A stretch of 64,000 nt of DNA, from the NCBI GenBank assembly GCA_026122235.1, contig JAOCZM010000201.1, positions 4,104,501 through 4,168,500 on the forward strand, written 5' to 3'. Below the pieces are notes generated by a model that searched no databases, was not told where the DNA came from, and was given only the letters and a program-made list of their open reading frames with translations. The stretch comes from Vinca minor (lineage: Eukaryota; Streptophyta; Magnoliopsida; Gentianales; Apocynaceae). The translations under genes and the position numbers were made by a program. Positions within the stretch are counted from its first letter, which is position 1. The number at the start of each line of letters is the position of its first letter. Positions 1 to 12,090 of this stretch are shown here, piece by piece.

Positions 1-424
1 TGTAGGAGTTATTTTTTGTTGTAAAATGTAGGTCATTTTACAATAATTGTGTATTTATTGGATAATTTACCCTAAATTATCTTGTCCCTATATTCATTTT
101 GATCAAAATGTGTACTTCTATTACTCTCTGTTAATTACTTTGTTTTTTGTAGTATTAATTAAGGGTATTTTAATCATTCTGATTATTATCTTAATTTGTG
201 TGAAACTTCTAAAAAAAGTCTTATATTTTGCATCGGAGGAAGTATGTAACATGTGTGTTATCTTGATTAATATTCGTCCTAAATAATATAATACTTATTT
301 TACGAAACTTATGTTATAAAATCACAACACCTATTCACTTCATAAAAGCCAGAATTGCCAAAATTTTAATCTGAAACAAAAAAATATTCAATATATATTA
401 ATTTTTTTAGTGTTCAACATTATA

Positions 425-506
<82 letters not shown>

Positions 507-854
507 ATTTTATGTATCTATCCATATATTACGCTAGTGAAATCTTTAAAACTCCCGGCAAATTTCACTCTGTTCACTCACTCCTCTATACATTCCATAC
601 CAAGACAAAGAGTCGGTCACTCTTGCACCCCCCCCCCCCTAACCCACCCCACCTCCACCTCCACCTCCCAATATCATCTTTTTTTTTCCTTATTGCAAAA
701 TCAAGATTTATAAAATCTATTCAATTTTTAACTTATGCTTTTTAAAGACTAAATCAAGTATATTAGGAATTTTAACTTTCCACAAGCTTTGGCCAATTAT
801 TGAAGTTTTTGAAGGCTCAAAAAGGGGGCCTGAGAGAGAATCACAGAGAGAGCC
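1..854 (+). promoter_or_regulatory. upstream region and 5' leader of the pectin acetylesterase gene
   Basis: AT-rich sequence without a credible gene. It holds a long TA microsatellite (about 428-500) followed by a short CA stretch, a run of C around 632-640 and CCACCT repeats (about 648-667). The last 100 bases before the ATG contain GAGA-rich sequence typical of a plant 5' leader. I could not place a TATA box or transcription start with confidence. Confidence 0.4.
428..500. repeat. (TA)n microsatellite
   Basis: An almost pure TA dinucleotide run of about 70 bases, ending in a short CA run. Open frames across it are Ile/Tyr repeats and not genes. Confidence 0.95.
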
Positions 855-3800
855 ATGGTGGTAAAAAATCAGCAGCTGATGAAATTGTGGGGTGGTTTGA
901 TAATTGTATTTGGATTTGTTTTGAGCAAATGGGTTGTTCAAAGTTTTGATTTTGATGAGTTTTTTCACAATAAAACTGAATCTTCATTAAAGGAATCTGC
1001 TTATGTAGCTGCTAACTCTTTAATGGTGCCTCTTACTCTTATTCAAGGAGCTGCTTCTCAAGGCGCAGGTTAGCATTTTCTTCTTCTTCTTCTTTTTTTT
1101 GTTGTTGTACTTCTAATCTTCATTTTTTGTATAAGGTCGTACCCAGTACACAAGTTTTCTGCATCAGCAGGTTCTGGGTAGGGTGACAATGTACACAACC
1201 TTACCATTATTTTTTCATAAAAGGGTCTGTTTTAGAGTTCGAATCCGTGACATAGTTAGCAAGTAAGCAGGTTCTGGGTAAGGTGACAATGTACACAACC
1301 TTACCCTTATTTTTTCATAAAGGGTCTGTTTTAGAGTTCGAATCCGTGACATAGTTAGCAAGTAAGCAGGTTCTGGGTAAGGTGACAATGTACACAACCT
1401 TACCCTTATTTTTTCATAAAGGGTCTGTTTTAGAGTTCGAACCCGTGACATAGTTAGCAAGTAAATACTTGACTATCGCGCCGACCTTCATTCTTAATTT
1501 TTGCATGTGAATTAAATTTGGTTCAATTCAAATTAGCTATTTTTACCTATGAATTTATCTCTCTTGTATACTTTTTTTTGTTATACATTGCATATCCAGT
1601 TCTTTAATTTTTTATTTATTTATTGTGTGATGAACTATCTATTACAAGAAATAGGGGATTCAAGAAGCGTGTAGGGATTCGAACTCATGACCTCTATGTA
1701 ACATGAGGGGTCACAGTTTGGCCATTACGCCAATGCCTCATTGGCCAGTTCTTTAATTAAATAGGAATGACGGATTTAAATAGAAAAGTGGACATTCAAT
1801 TGGGGCGAAAGCAGTATCTGTTTCTGATTTCACTGTATTAGAATGGGATAAATCTCTACAGTTCTCCAACTTCAAATCTAATTCCTTTATAATTTCTGTT
1901 TTTTAATTTTTCTTAAATGGTACTACCTCCATTCAATTATATAAGTCTTTTAGATCTTTTAGGAAATGTAGTGAAAATTAAAGAAGCAAAAAATAAAGTA
2001 TTTTGTAATCAAAATATCAACATTACTCTCTTGAATCTAATTAGTTGTGCACAAATATTATTTAAGAGAGTAATATTGATATTGTGATTGGCATAGTATC
2101 TTATTTTTTTTGCTTCGTTATTTTTCGGTACATTTCCTAAACAATTTATATTATTGAATGTAGGTAGTATTATTATTCTTAGTGAATGATTGATTGCTAA
2201 ATTTGTTTGGTGATTTTTTACTCAATTGTGTGTTCTGACAATTAATTCACAGACTTGATTCAGAAGTTTTGTTCTTCTGCTCTGATTCAAGATGAATTCA
2301 ACAATTCAATCTTGTTTGTGCAACGAAGTGACTAGTAACTAGTCACATAATTCGGTACAATGGGGCTGAGCCAGAACTTGTACAATGGGGCAAAAATTCA
2401 AGACTAGTCACTAGTTGCAGGGGCTGAGCCAGAACTTGTACAATGGGGCAAAATTCTCTAGTAGATTTTTCAAAAAGATTTTTTTTGGGGTGGGGGTGAA
2501 ATGTATATATTTTGAAGGATTTCTCAGAAAAATGAAATTTTCCTTTAGAAAATGTGGCGTTTCTGAAATTGTTAGGAGGTGGCGATGTCCGAGTTATTAC
2601 TATCTTCCCTTTTCTCTATAATGATGTGTCCTCACTTCATAAGTTGTCCAATTCTATCCTATTGAACTTAGGCCATAACTAGTAAATTGGCTGGTTATGA
2701 TTAAATTTTGGAAATTTAAAGCATTCCTGTTAAATTTCTGGTATCAAGAATTAATGGTAGATCCATTCCTGAAATATGTTCATTTAGATATCATTTTAGA
2801 ACAAGTTTCTTTCTGAATTCACTAACCTTGGTCGTGAAATGTGTCTTGTTTTTTTTGGTTGATTCGCAGTATGCTTGGATGGTACATTACCTGGCTATCA
2901 CTTTCATCGTGGGTTCGGTTCCGGTGCAAAAAGTTGGCTTATTCAGTTGGAGGTTTGTAAGAAAAATTATGTTTTTGTGGTTTTGATTTTGGAAAATATT
3001 TAATACTGCCTCAGTTTAGCCCTTGCTTTGGTGCACTTGCCATGAATTGGACCTGTATTTGAAGAATGTATGCAAAAAATTTATCTAGTTCCTTTTAGAG
3101 CTAGAAGGATGCCCATAATTTGTAGTAGATTTTTCAGCAATCGGTTAGTGAAACATGATAATCTGTGGGGGAATTTTAAATACTGAGTCTACCTTGCTAG
3201 AAGTCTCAAAGTACGGAAATTTTCAAAGTATTTAGGCAAATACAATCTTGTTTTATTTTCTTGATAGATGTTCTGGAATCTTAACCATAGTCACATAATT
3301 CGCCGGAATTGCTACCGAACTCCGATTTGGTTCGTTCGTACCGAATCGGAGTTCGATTCGCTCATAATTCGGTCATTTCCGGCGTTCCGAGCGAATTCGA
3401 CTTGAGAGGTGTTTCCGGCGACTTGAAATGGATAATGCACAGAGGAAGAAAAGAGATAATAGAAACAAAGAAGAAAGGAGGGAAAATAAGCAAAATATTA
3501 TGTTTGGATTAGGGTTTCTGATATTATTTCCGGGCCAGCGACTTGGGCCAAGAAGTTGGGCTTCTTTTATCTGTTTAAGCTAATTGAAATATATTATAAG
3601 TATCTTATTCTATTCAAAGTTGACATAAATAATTATCAGAATAATATTAATAAATATTAATATAATCAATTGATTCAAAGTTTAAAATTAAAAAAAAAAA
3701 CAAAAAAAATTAATAACTAAATAATAATGAGTATACCCCCACCGTACCGGAATAATCTAAAGTAAGCGAATTCCGTACCAGAGCGTACCGTGAATTCCGT

Positions 3801-6270
3801 ACTGTATTCCGAACCGTGTGACATAGATCTTAACTGTGCTGGTATTTCCAAAATGATCTTTATGGACATACTTAAAGAGACCTTATGACAGGGTGGAGGA
3901 TGGTGTAATAACATCAGATCTTGTGTTTACCGAAAAACAACGCGTCGTGGATCTTCAAAATATATGGAAAAATGGCTTGCATTTACAGGAATACTGAGCA
4001 ATAAGGCTGAAGAAAATCCAGGTTTGAATCTAGTAGCAAGTTTTCTCCGTATTACTAGCAGCATTTTCTCGCAGCAGTTTCCTAATGGTACATTTGCATT
4101 TGCAGATTTTTTTAACTGGAACAGAGTAAAGGTTCGTTATTGTGATGGTGCTTCTTTTGCAGGGGACAGCGAAGATAAGGTTCGAACTCACATCCTTTTC
4201 TTGTCTTCAGAATTTGAGTTTTGTATTAGTTGTTGGTACTTTTTTGGGCTCAGGTTTCCTCCTGTGAGTCAGGAGAGGATTACTAATGGAAATTGGATGC
4301 TGTTTCTGCAGGCTCACGGGCTGCACTTTAGAGGACACCGCATTTGGCGGGCTGCAATGCAAGAGCTAATGTCGAAAGGAATGCGCTATGCTGACAGGGT
4401 ATTGATATATTATATGATACCTTTTAGATTTTCCTTTAGACTTCTCCTATCTTGTTTTGATTAAAATATTTTATTCCAGGCCCTTCTGTCCGGTTGTTCT
4501 GCCGGTGGTCTGGCTTCTATACTGCATTGTGATGAATTCCGTTATCTAATGCCAAGGAGTACCAAAGTGAAATGTCTAGCTGACGCTGGATTATTTATGG
4601 ACTCGTAAGTCCAAAATGTCTAATTTACTATCTCGTCGCGATATCTGCATTCTTATGCTCAGTTGCTTTTAATTGTATGTCCTAATACTAATTTCTTGAT
4701 TTGGGTTATTTTGAGCTTGTAGGGTCGACGTAGCTGGTGGACACACCCTCAGGAATTTCTTCGGCGGTGTTGTCAGCTTGCAGGTGCTGCTTTAAAACAT
4801 TTTCTTTAATGACCTTTTTGTAACTTAGTTTAGGTTAGTTATCTTGGTAGAAAATCCGATTCTTTTTGCAGCTATTTTTCTGCAGAATTCGTTATTTATA
4901 TTCCAAGACCTTTAGTCTGTAATTAGCTCATCTGAAATTCTTCTCATTGATTGCCAGGGTGTTCGACAGAACCTTCCAAGAACTTGTACTAGCCGCCTTG
5001 ACCCAACTTTGGTTAGTTCTTTCTTCCTTCGAACGGAGACATTCAAGGATGCTGATGATGCGCATTAATACGTTCATCTTATCTTGGTTATAAATTCAAG
5101 AGACTTATTTGTGGAAGTCTTTCTTTCAGTGCTTCTTCCCTCAGAATCTGATTGCCAGCATAAGAACCCCTCTATTTATTCTCAATGCCGCCTACGACAT
5201 ATGGCAGGTAATGAAAATTCTATTAGTAATTTAGTATCTTCCGTCGTTATACGTGCTCGACTATCTGAATAACAAGATATTTCTCCAAATTCAATTTGCA
5301 TTCAGCTTCAAGCCAGTTTGGCTCCTAAGTCGGCTGATCCTGCTGGAAAATGGCATGGTTGTACAATGAACCATGGTCTATGTTCATCATCACAGGTTCA
5401 ATTCTTACAAGGTAATTAACTATGACTTGGATATTCTGTAAATTCTTTTTGCGCACTTTGAAGCTTAGAATTGGTAATAAATCCCGTTACCCTCATTGCA
5501 GGTTTTAGGAGTCGTATGCTGAATTCATTGAAAACCTTTACCTCATATCAAAAAACCGGTTTGTTCATCAATTCGTGTTTTGCACACTGCCAGTCGGAGA
5601 GGCAGGATACATGGTTTCAGGATGGTTCTCCCGTTATTGGCAACAAGGTAAATAAAACCGTAATCATGTTTTATATTTTATGTATAATAAATAGTAAAAA
5701 TGCTAACAATTAGATATCAAAGTTGGAAAATTCTTCGGTATCAGGAAGGGTCCCTTTTTTCTAACTTAGGGTTCGGTAGATAATGGTTTCTCATTGAGTC
5801 CCCGCGTCCACAACCGTAGACTGCCTTAATGACTGCTTTTCTCATCGTCTCACTTCTATCTCTACCTTGTTTTCTTTTGTCAGCATTCTCACATTCTCGC
5901 GTTATATGATTATAGATTTTGGTATTCTATGTTGCATGTCTATATAAAAAATACAAAAAGATGAGGTATCCAAACCCTTTCTCCACATTTACCCGTTCAG
6001 TTATGGCTGACGCGCAATTGTGATCCTAAACCGCGTTCTCATCTTCCCTAGACGTACAAAATCTGTTGTGGCATTCTGATATTTCTACAGCTGTTTACGA
6101 CTGACTTTTTTTTTCCCAGAATGTTTCCGTAACTCTTATTCTCTCTAAATTGGATCATGCAGGCGATTGCGCTTGCAGTCGGGGACTGGTATTTCGGGAG
6201 GTCAAAAGTGAAGAAAGTTGATTGTGCATATCCATGTGACAGAACATGTCACAATCTTGTTTTCAGATGA
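855..6270 (+). CDS. pectin acetylesterase (PAE/Notum family), 12 exons
   Basis: Exons read as 855-1068, 2870-2952, 3892-4021, 4106-4179, 4312-4398, 4480-4604, 4723-4783, 4958-5011, 5130-5207, 5306-5411, 5502-5647 and 6163-6270. All introns are GT-AG and the phases join without a shift, giving about 421 residues, normal for plant PAEs. Residues about 12-30 form a hydrophobic signal peptide or anchor. Family hallmarks follow in order: CLDGTLPGYH, QLEGGGWCN, YCDGASFAGD, the nucleophile segment SGCSAGG (Ser about 203), NAAYDIW (Asp about 299), CTMNHG (His about 325) and a Cys-rich C-terminus (CAYPCDRTCHN). Members remove acetyl groups from pectin in the cell wall; Ser, Asp and His form the catalytic triad. 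The ATG at 855 lies in the context GCCATGG. Introns 1 and 2 are swollen by transposon insertions described separately. No defect is seen in the coding exons. Confidence 0.93.
1131..1465 (-). repeat. Au-type SINE with a ~100 bp segment tandemly triplicated
   Basis: In PAE intron 1. The unit starts GGTTCTGGGTA near 1169, 1269 and 1368 (period 99-100 bp) and contains GGTGACAATGTACACAACC and a tRNA-like B box (GTTCGAATCC). The leading AAGGTCGTACCCAGT and the rest resemble the Au SINE family of angiosperms; this family name is from memory. Units two and three are nearly identical, so the expansion is recent compared with the SINE insertion. The short open frame across it is an artefact of the repeat. 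Confidence 0.7.
1610..1744 (-). mobile_element. tRNA-derived SINE, minus orientation, 14 bp TSD
   Basis: Flanked by perfect direct repeats ccagttctttaatt at 1596-1609 and 1745-1758. The minus strand carries a tRNA-like head with B box GTTCGAATCCC and the phrase GCCTCATTGGC(C). The same family occurs in plus orientation at 24476-24604. It lies in PAE intron 1. Confidence 0.85.
1923..2167. mobile_element. Stowaway-like MITE, TA TSD
   Basis: TA/CTACCTCCATTCAATTA at the left and TTATTGAATGTAGGTAG/TA at the right are inverted copies of each other. The TA duplication and the CTCC(A/C)TCC(A/G)TTC-type ends are characteristic of Stowaway (Tc1/mariner) elements. About 245 bp with no coding capacity, in PAE intron 1. 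Confidence 0.8.
2361..2455. repeat. short direct duplication in PAE intron 1
   Basis: A segment beginning GGGCTGAGCCAGAACTTG and running through ACAATGGGGCAAAA occurs near 2363 and again near 2421, about 58 bp apart, with only small differences. No terminal repeats are evident. Confidence 0.7.
3286..3826. mobile_element. hAT-like non-autonomous element, 8 bp TSD
   Basis: TSD atcttaac at 3278-3285 and 3827-3834. The ends CATAGTCACATAATTCG and (reverse complement) CTATGTCACACGGTTCG are imperfect inverted repeats. Subterminal sequence is rich in GAATTCGG/CCGAATTC-like motifs. The 541 bp insertion sits in PAE intron 2 and has no transposase. The 8 bp TSD points to the hAT superfamily. Confidence 0.75.
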
Positions 6271-8039
6271 AGCTAGAAAAGGTTTATAACATTTCTCCCA
6301 AAGTTAAATCTATTATTGATATCTTATCGGTGAGCAATTTCACCTCTCCTATTTATCGGTCGTAGGGCTTCAAAATTTGTAGTCGGCAATAAAATGCAAT
6401 AGCTATTATTATTAGTAAGTCGTAAGAGTTGATTTGCTCATTCAATTCTTAACCGAGTATTTGATCATTCTTCGTGTCAATGCCTTGATGTACTTTGTAG
6501 CGTCGATATAGACCTTACTCTTATTATTGCTACTAGGAGGGAGGAGAACGAAAATAATCGACTCTTGGTGCATTGGTAGATGATAACATTGATGTACTAA
6601 ATTTTGTATTACAGGGTTGTGACATGATACCCATACCAAAATTATTCTTAGTTTCTGTCTTCTTTTCTATTGTATATCTGGATTGATTTTTTGTTTGAAA
6701 ATTCTCTTTTTAGGTTAAGTTTTAAGCAAAGTTAGGTTATTTATTCATTAGAGAAGAGATGAAGCCTCAAAATGAAAGAAAATGTATCCAAATACACCTT
6801 ATTCTGTTTGAAATTGAAAGAAAATATTGATGTTTACAAAACATTCTTAAGAATTATAGAACAATTCCGTATAAAAAATGTTAGAATACATTGTTTCAAA
6901 TTAAAAAAAAAAAAAAATTGTATTGAGATTTAAAATGAAAATTTTGTATTGAAATTTATGCGGTGAGAGTGTCGGTTCGATTCTAGTGTAGAATAGGTGT
7001 TTGTCCATACGTGCAGTACAAATGAGAGTTGTTGAATTTTTGATTTAGCAGCTGAGAAGAGAGCAAATATTTATTCTCGATTCAAGAATAGATATTCTTC
7101 AAAGAAAACTCAACAATTAGATCTTGTATTTGACGGTTGAGATTTACAAATACCCGTTCTGCACTGAATCGATTGGCAATTCTTGTCAAGGTTTTGAGTT
7201 CTCTAGCCCAACTGATTGATTGCTTGGGGGCTCTATTGTTTGTCAAAATTTCAAGTTAGCTGGGAAATTATCTAGAAGGAATCCTTTAGGCCCAGATAAA
7301 TGGGCTTACGCTGGCCTTACACATTTGGTCTCTTACGCAAAGATCAAAATAAAGTTGTACAATTATATAGATATTCTTAATAGATAAAATATAAAAACTT
7401 GCATTATCTATATAAAATATAAAACTTGCAATATATATAAAATCATTTTAATTGTTTTTATTTTTTTGATGAATACTTTTAATTGTTTTTCATTAGGGGC
7501 ATTTTTTAAATGAGGGTCAAAAATAAAAAAAATAAATAGTTCAAGGGGTGTGATCGCTTTTTACTCATAATATTATTACACATGTAATGATTATAATATT
7601 CACTTTATTATTGGAAGTTAATTTTTTATTTCAAACTGTTTATATTTACTTTGACAACGGTAATAATTTTCTGACTCATTAAAAAACTGGTATGTATTAA
7701 TTTTTTTAATTAAAAATTTCTTAACTTACATGAAATGGTGGACCTATTGAAAAAAAATAAATATATGACAACCATTTGATATAAAATGAGACAAAAATTC
7801 AGATAAAGTTTGTTCTCCCTTTGACGGTACATCAAAGTATTCTCCAATATAACTTTTTAGGGAGGAAGAAAATTCGAGAAGCTAATAAAGTATTTTATTA
7901 ATTAATTCTTGAAGGTATATGAAATTCTTGAACCTATTCTCAAATACTTTTCAAAATATTAATGCTTTAAGGTAAATATTCGATTATTAGATTGTGAAAT
8001 CATGCCAATGACAAGTATTAGTGATTAAACGACTTTTAC
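6271..8039. other. intergenic, AT-rich, PAE 3' flank
   Basis: No gene recognised. The first few hundred bases probably include the PAE 3' untranslated region. The rest is AT-rich, with long A/T runs (for example 6902-6917) and no defined element. Confidence 0.4.
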
Positions 8040-8254
8040 ATGCTCTACTTAAATTCCGAATTTCAACATTAAGTTACAACCTTCTCCGCGCCGGCTTCCC
8101 ATTCGGTGTCCCTTTCCTGTCCCATCAATAAGAAAATAATATGTATTAAATTTGTAATTAAAAAATTATAACATAAAAAAAATATACACGTGACAAATAT
8201 CTATTCGTGAGGACACAGAAAAAGACACAGGACGGGGACAGATGATTTTTTGCC
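8040..8254. mobile_element. degenerate MITE related to the 29.8 kb Mutator-like MITE
   Basis: The right end GGGGACAGATGATTTTTTGCC matches the end of the 29797-29955 element. The left part has GTGTCCCTTTCCTGTCCC. I cannot define a TSD because a solo LTR begins a few bases beyond the right end. Borders are approximate. Confidence 0.4.
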
Positions 8255-8262
8255 CTTCGCCC

Positions 8263-8602
8263 TGTTGGGGCAGTGGAAGCAAACACGTGGATAATATAGA
8301 GAGAAAAGAAGAATAAATAAATCAACACACAAAAGAACACCAATATTTTTAACGTGGTTCGGTCTCAACGCAGACCTTCATCCACGACCCCGAAGGGTAC
8401 AAACTTTCACTATGTAATTTTTGGACGGAACAAAATTATAAACCCTCTCGCAAACCAAACTCAGGAAACTCACCATATGAGTTGGTGGCGTCCAACGCAA
8501 CACACACACCTAACACTAAACTAGGAGATCCTTATTTATAAGGTTTTCCTCCTTCCTAGTTTCCTAACACAAGCGATGTGGGATATTGAGAGAATCCCAA
8601 CA
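8263..8602 (-). mobile_element. solo LTR of an LTR retrotransposon, 5 bp TSD
   Basis: A 340 bp unit bounded by TGTTGGG...CCCAACA with the 5 bp duplication cgccc at 8258-8262 and 8603-8607. On the minus strand it starts TGTTGGGATTCTCTC, then CCCACATCG and a TATA-like CTTATAAATAAGG, so U3 lies on the right and the LTR points leftward. No internal retrotransposon sequence is present, so it is a solo LTR left by recombination. Confidence 0.88.
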
Positions 8603-8607
8603 CGCCC

Positions 8608-9105
8608 CTCTCTTAACGTACAAAGGAAAAAGAAAGAAGACAAATTTCTTGTATATATGCTACAACTTGACTGACCATAGTTAATTGTGCACGCTTAATA
8701 TGTTTGTTTCGAATCTTCTATCCCCATTTTATATCTAGTTTTTTGTCTTATCAATAAAAAATTGTTATATGTTAAAATGGGAACGGGACATAGAATGGTG
8801 AGAAACTATTTTTTGTTTTGCCTTGCTTCTTAGGTTGAACAGAATCTGAAAATTATAAATTATCCAAAATTTAATCACCAACTTAATCATTGTAGCAGTC
8901 ACCATTATTGTCATTATCATCTAATTTCTTTTTTCTTAATTCTTCATACCTTCAATTCTATATTCAATTCATATATGATTCCAATCATCTTCTTACTTTA
9001 TCTGCAGAAAGAAGAAAACAAACCACTACAAGAATTTGAGAATTTTTCTTGTTTCTAAAACACACACACAAAAAAAAAGAAAGTTGAAAACAAAACTTGC
9101 ATTAA
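8608..9105. other. intergenic, no gene seen
   Basis: AT-rich sequence with A/T and CA runs. I see no gene or defined element. Confidence 0.35.
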
Positions 9106-9424
9106 GAGCACCCACAACTATGTTGTTCCGAGCGACTGTCCAACTGATTGGGCATTGCGCGACAAGCAACCCATCGTTGTGGACTGCTGCTCTGCCCCGA
9201 TCACTGTTCAAATGGAGCAGGGGCCAAACTACATCATATCAACATTTTGTTTTTGGGTTTAAGTCATTTCGAACGAGTCGTTCTCCATTTTTTTTTTGGG
9301 TACTTATTAAAGTTTTAGTTAATAATAAAACACATGAATAACTTCGCTTTAAAATATGATGTGATATTCTGACCTTAGTTACTAAAAAAAGTACTCTAAT
9401 AGACTGCTACCATAGTGAATGCTC
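9106..9424. mobile_element. Harbinger/Tourist-like MITE, TAA TSD
   Basis: Ends GAGCACCCACAACTATG and (reverse complement) GAGCATTCACTATGG are inverted, and TAA flanks both sides (9103-9105 and 9425-9427). The three-base TSD and GAGC(A/T)-type ends fit the PIF/Harbinger group. The two opposed open frames inside it are not genes. Confidence 0.6.
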
Positions 9425-9558
9425 TAAATATGTAGCTCCTTGCCATCTCATCTTCTTTCCTTCACCATCCCCATCTCATTTTCTTTATTTTCTTTATTTT
9501 TGTTTCTTTGTGTATAGAAAGGTTGTGGGTCCTATACAAAGGGGACTCAATAATTTGG

Positions 9559-9559
<1 letters not shown>

Positions 9560-9648
<89 letters not shown>
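9560..9648. repeat. compound (CA)n(TA)n microsatellite
   Basis: About 40 bases of CA directly followed by about 45 bases of TA. Confidence 0.95.
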
Positions 9649-9651
<3 letters not shown>

Positions 9652-10083
9652 AAACAAAATTATTGAAAATATTAATATGAGAGGGGTACATATTTTGGGT
9701 GTGCACGTGGGCACAACTCCAAGGTCCAAGGTGACTGTTTCTTAGTACCCTACCACCGATACATGGGTTTCATGTGGTTCATTCACAATATTTTTTTATG
9801 TTTCTTTCTTGATTTTCCAATTGGCTTATCAATCCATTATGATTGAGACTATTTATTTTTTAATATTTTATTTGGGTCATTTCATAGTTATTATCAAGAT
9901 TCATTGTCTTGTATAGTCATGTACATAAATCAAAGTTTGTAAAGGGAAAAGAGTGAGATGGTCCCTCTGAAGTCTATCACATACACATACAAGACTTGAA
10001 TTGATTTTGGGTGGGGGGTGTTCTGGGATGGTGAAATATTGATTTTGCAATCTCACAAGAAGAATGAATAAAATTCAATTATA

Positions 10084-10206
10084 GGACCGTCCTTATGAGA
10101 CTGGTCACACTGTTCTATCATATGAATTGGGCAGGGCTATCTGCAGATGTGGGTCTGCGCTTAATTAATATGAAAAGATTGTGTGGTCAGTGCCACAAGA
10201 ACGGTA
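10084..10206. repeat. ~120 bp imperfect palindrome, copy 1 of 5
   Basis: The left end ACCGTCCTTATGAGACTGGT is mirrored by the right end (reverse complement ACCGTTCTTGTGGCACTGA), with GATGTGGGTC in the middle. Similar units lie near 14.1, 16.2, 27.6 and 30.1 kb. Probably a small foldback MITE family; a TSD was not resolved. Confidence 0.5.
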
Positions 10207-10503
10207 TTAAGATTGAATAATCCAAAGAAAAATGTCTCTTTTTTTGTGATGGAAATGGGAGAACTTGATATAGATTTGATTGGCAAAAGAAAAAAAGAAA
10301 TAAATGTTCATTTTTGTTTTTGAATAATTTATATTTTGCAAAACCGTAGACAAAATTTTCAAGTGGGAACTCTTACTTGCATCCACATAAAATATGTCAA
10401 TAGGTTCTATTGAATGAGAAAGTATTTAATGGAGATGGGCCTTGGTGTATTGCCCCCTAGGCATTGACGAATTTAGGGGGCGATGAGGGGCGGCTGCTTC
10501 CTT

Positions 10504-10698
10504 TTTTTTTTCTTTTTTTTTTTGAACGCCCGGGGAAAGTGAACCCGAGTGAAAGAATCAACTGCAGCGGAGAAGAATATCTCATGTATGAGAAGAAAGT
10601 ACCTTAGAATGGAGCATAATTAAAAACTTACCCCACGCTTGTGGGAGAGTATCGAAACCCGTCGCTAATGCACCACCTGAGCTTTATTGACCTTTGAT
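10504..10698 (-). mobile_element. tRNA-derived SINE, minus orientation, 15 bp TSD
   Basis: Perfect TSD ggcggctgcttcctt at 10489-10503 and 10699-10713. Poly-T at the left end is the SINE tail read on the plus strand. The right end, on the minus strand, is the tRNA-like head with a CAGGTGGTGCATTAG A-box-like motif. Confidence 0.88.
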
Positions 10699-10862
10699 GG
10701 CGGCTGCTTCCTTAAGATTTTTAAAATAGTATTTTTTACTTTTATAAAATTTTGAAAATTTAAAAACAGTATTAACAAAATTACCTTATGTCTTTAAAAA
10801 TTGTGTAAAAATTGCTTTTTGACCACTAAATGAACTGTCTAGCTTTGTCTCTGGTCTGAGGG

Positions 10863-11066
10863 CAGGGATGAAGGCAAAAGGGCGTGACAGTCGTCTCCTA
10901 AATTTTTAAAAATATTATTAAATATAATAAATTTTATATATAATTTTGAATATTTGATTAAATTCATCCCCACCCTCCAAATAATTTTTTTTTGTAATTT
11001 TTATATTAAGTTCGGTATACTGTTACAATTTTTGTCTCCAACATTAAATTCTTATCTTCGTCCCTA
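10863..11066. mobile_element. hAT-like MITE, 8 bp TSD
   Basis: TSD tctgaggg at 10855-10862 and 11067-11074. Ends CAGGGATGAAGG and (reverse complement) TAGGGACGAAGATAAG. Length 204 bp. Related units are at 13150-13347 and 15531-15723. Confidence 0.8.
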
Positions 11067-11321
11067 TCTGAGGGTCACCCGCACAGGTCGTCCTCTGGCA
11101 ACTTTTATTCAGCTAAGGATGGGTTGAGTGAGTCCTCCAACTAAATGTGTTTTTACTGGATTTGTTTGGTTGGAAAATCCTAGTTGGTAACTACTAAAAT
11201 ACATTGGTTTGATATCTATTAAATAATTTTCACAGATTTGTTTTCCTAATTTTGAAGGTTGCTTTTCTTTCCATATTTTCTAGTCTGTCACATTCTTTAG
11301 CTACCAAAGGATAAGGAATTT

Positions 11322-11569
11322 AACCCCGAGCTCTGGGGCAGCTAGTTAGAGCTGCTTAAGCTGACGTCATTGACAAGAGTTCGATTTTCGCTGGTGGAAT
11401 TCAACTCTTGCGGGATTTTCCGCGGCTGAGAGCGCCGTTTAAGAGTATTATAAGCTAGGCTCTCCCTGTTGAGCGGTAACGCTGCGGGCCAATCGTGAGA
11501 CCGAGTCCGAATGTAGTCACCACATTATCGGTAGATACCGGTTGTCCCCAAATGGGTAGGGAAAAAAAG
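11322..11569 (+). mobile_element. tRNA-derived SINE, plus orientation, 13 bp TSD
   Basis: TSD ggataaggaattt at 11309-11321 and 11570-11582. The head has an A-box-like TAGTTAGAGCTGCTTAAG and a B-box-like AGAGTTCGATTTTCG, then a body of about 170 bp ending in an A-rich tail. Confidence 0.82.
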
Positions 11570-11593
11570 GGATAAGGAATTTTCCTTTTCCTT

Positions 11594-12090
11594 TCATAAG
11601 GGAACTCATAAGGGAACTCAACCACGTCCCCACAAGGGCAAAAAAACTTATGTCCACATTTCGTGTTTTCAGTCTCAAGAATAGATGTTTGTCACGTGTT
11701 TCCATTCCTTTCCATTTCTCTTGCTTCTCTATAATTTTCTTGAAGAGTTAGTAATTTTCTGTGTCATTCTCTATTCACATTAATAAAAAATTGACATGTT
11801 AATTTTTTATTTATTTAAAAGTTTTAATTAAAAAAATTATCATGATTCAATCTTTGTTTTTGAGTCGTTTGATTCGACATTTAAAATAATTGTTCAAGAT
11901 TTGTAACTGATTGTTTCTAAACATTTATTTCATCTGTCGAATTAATTGATCCAAAAATTAAGATTGATTTATCATATTGAGAAATAATTGAGTTCATAAG
12001 GGAACTCAACCACGTCCCCACAAGGGCAAAAAATCTTATGTCCACATTTCGTGTTTCAGTTCCACGAATAGATGTTTGTCACTTGTTTTT
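11594..12090. repeat. pair of ~100 bp direct repeats, 397 bp apart
   Basis: A unit starting CATAAGGGAACTCAACCACG and continuing through CCCCACAAGGGCAAAAAA and AGATGTTTGTCAC occurs near 11604-11700 and again near 12000-12090. It resembles the CCCC/GGGG-containing ends of the MITE family at 8.2 and 29.8 kb, so this may be a duplicated MITE fragment. The spacer is AT-rich with no gene. Confidence 0.6.

Noticed and set aside
410..745. 111-residue open frame
   Set aside because: It is mostly Ile/Tyr translated from a TA microsatellite and lacks any family resemblance.
1215..1460. 81-residue open frame with internal repeats on the minus strand
   Set aside because: Translation of the triplicated SINE segment; stays open only because the repeat period is near a multiple of three.
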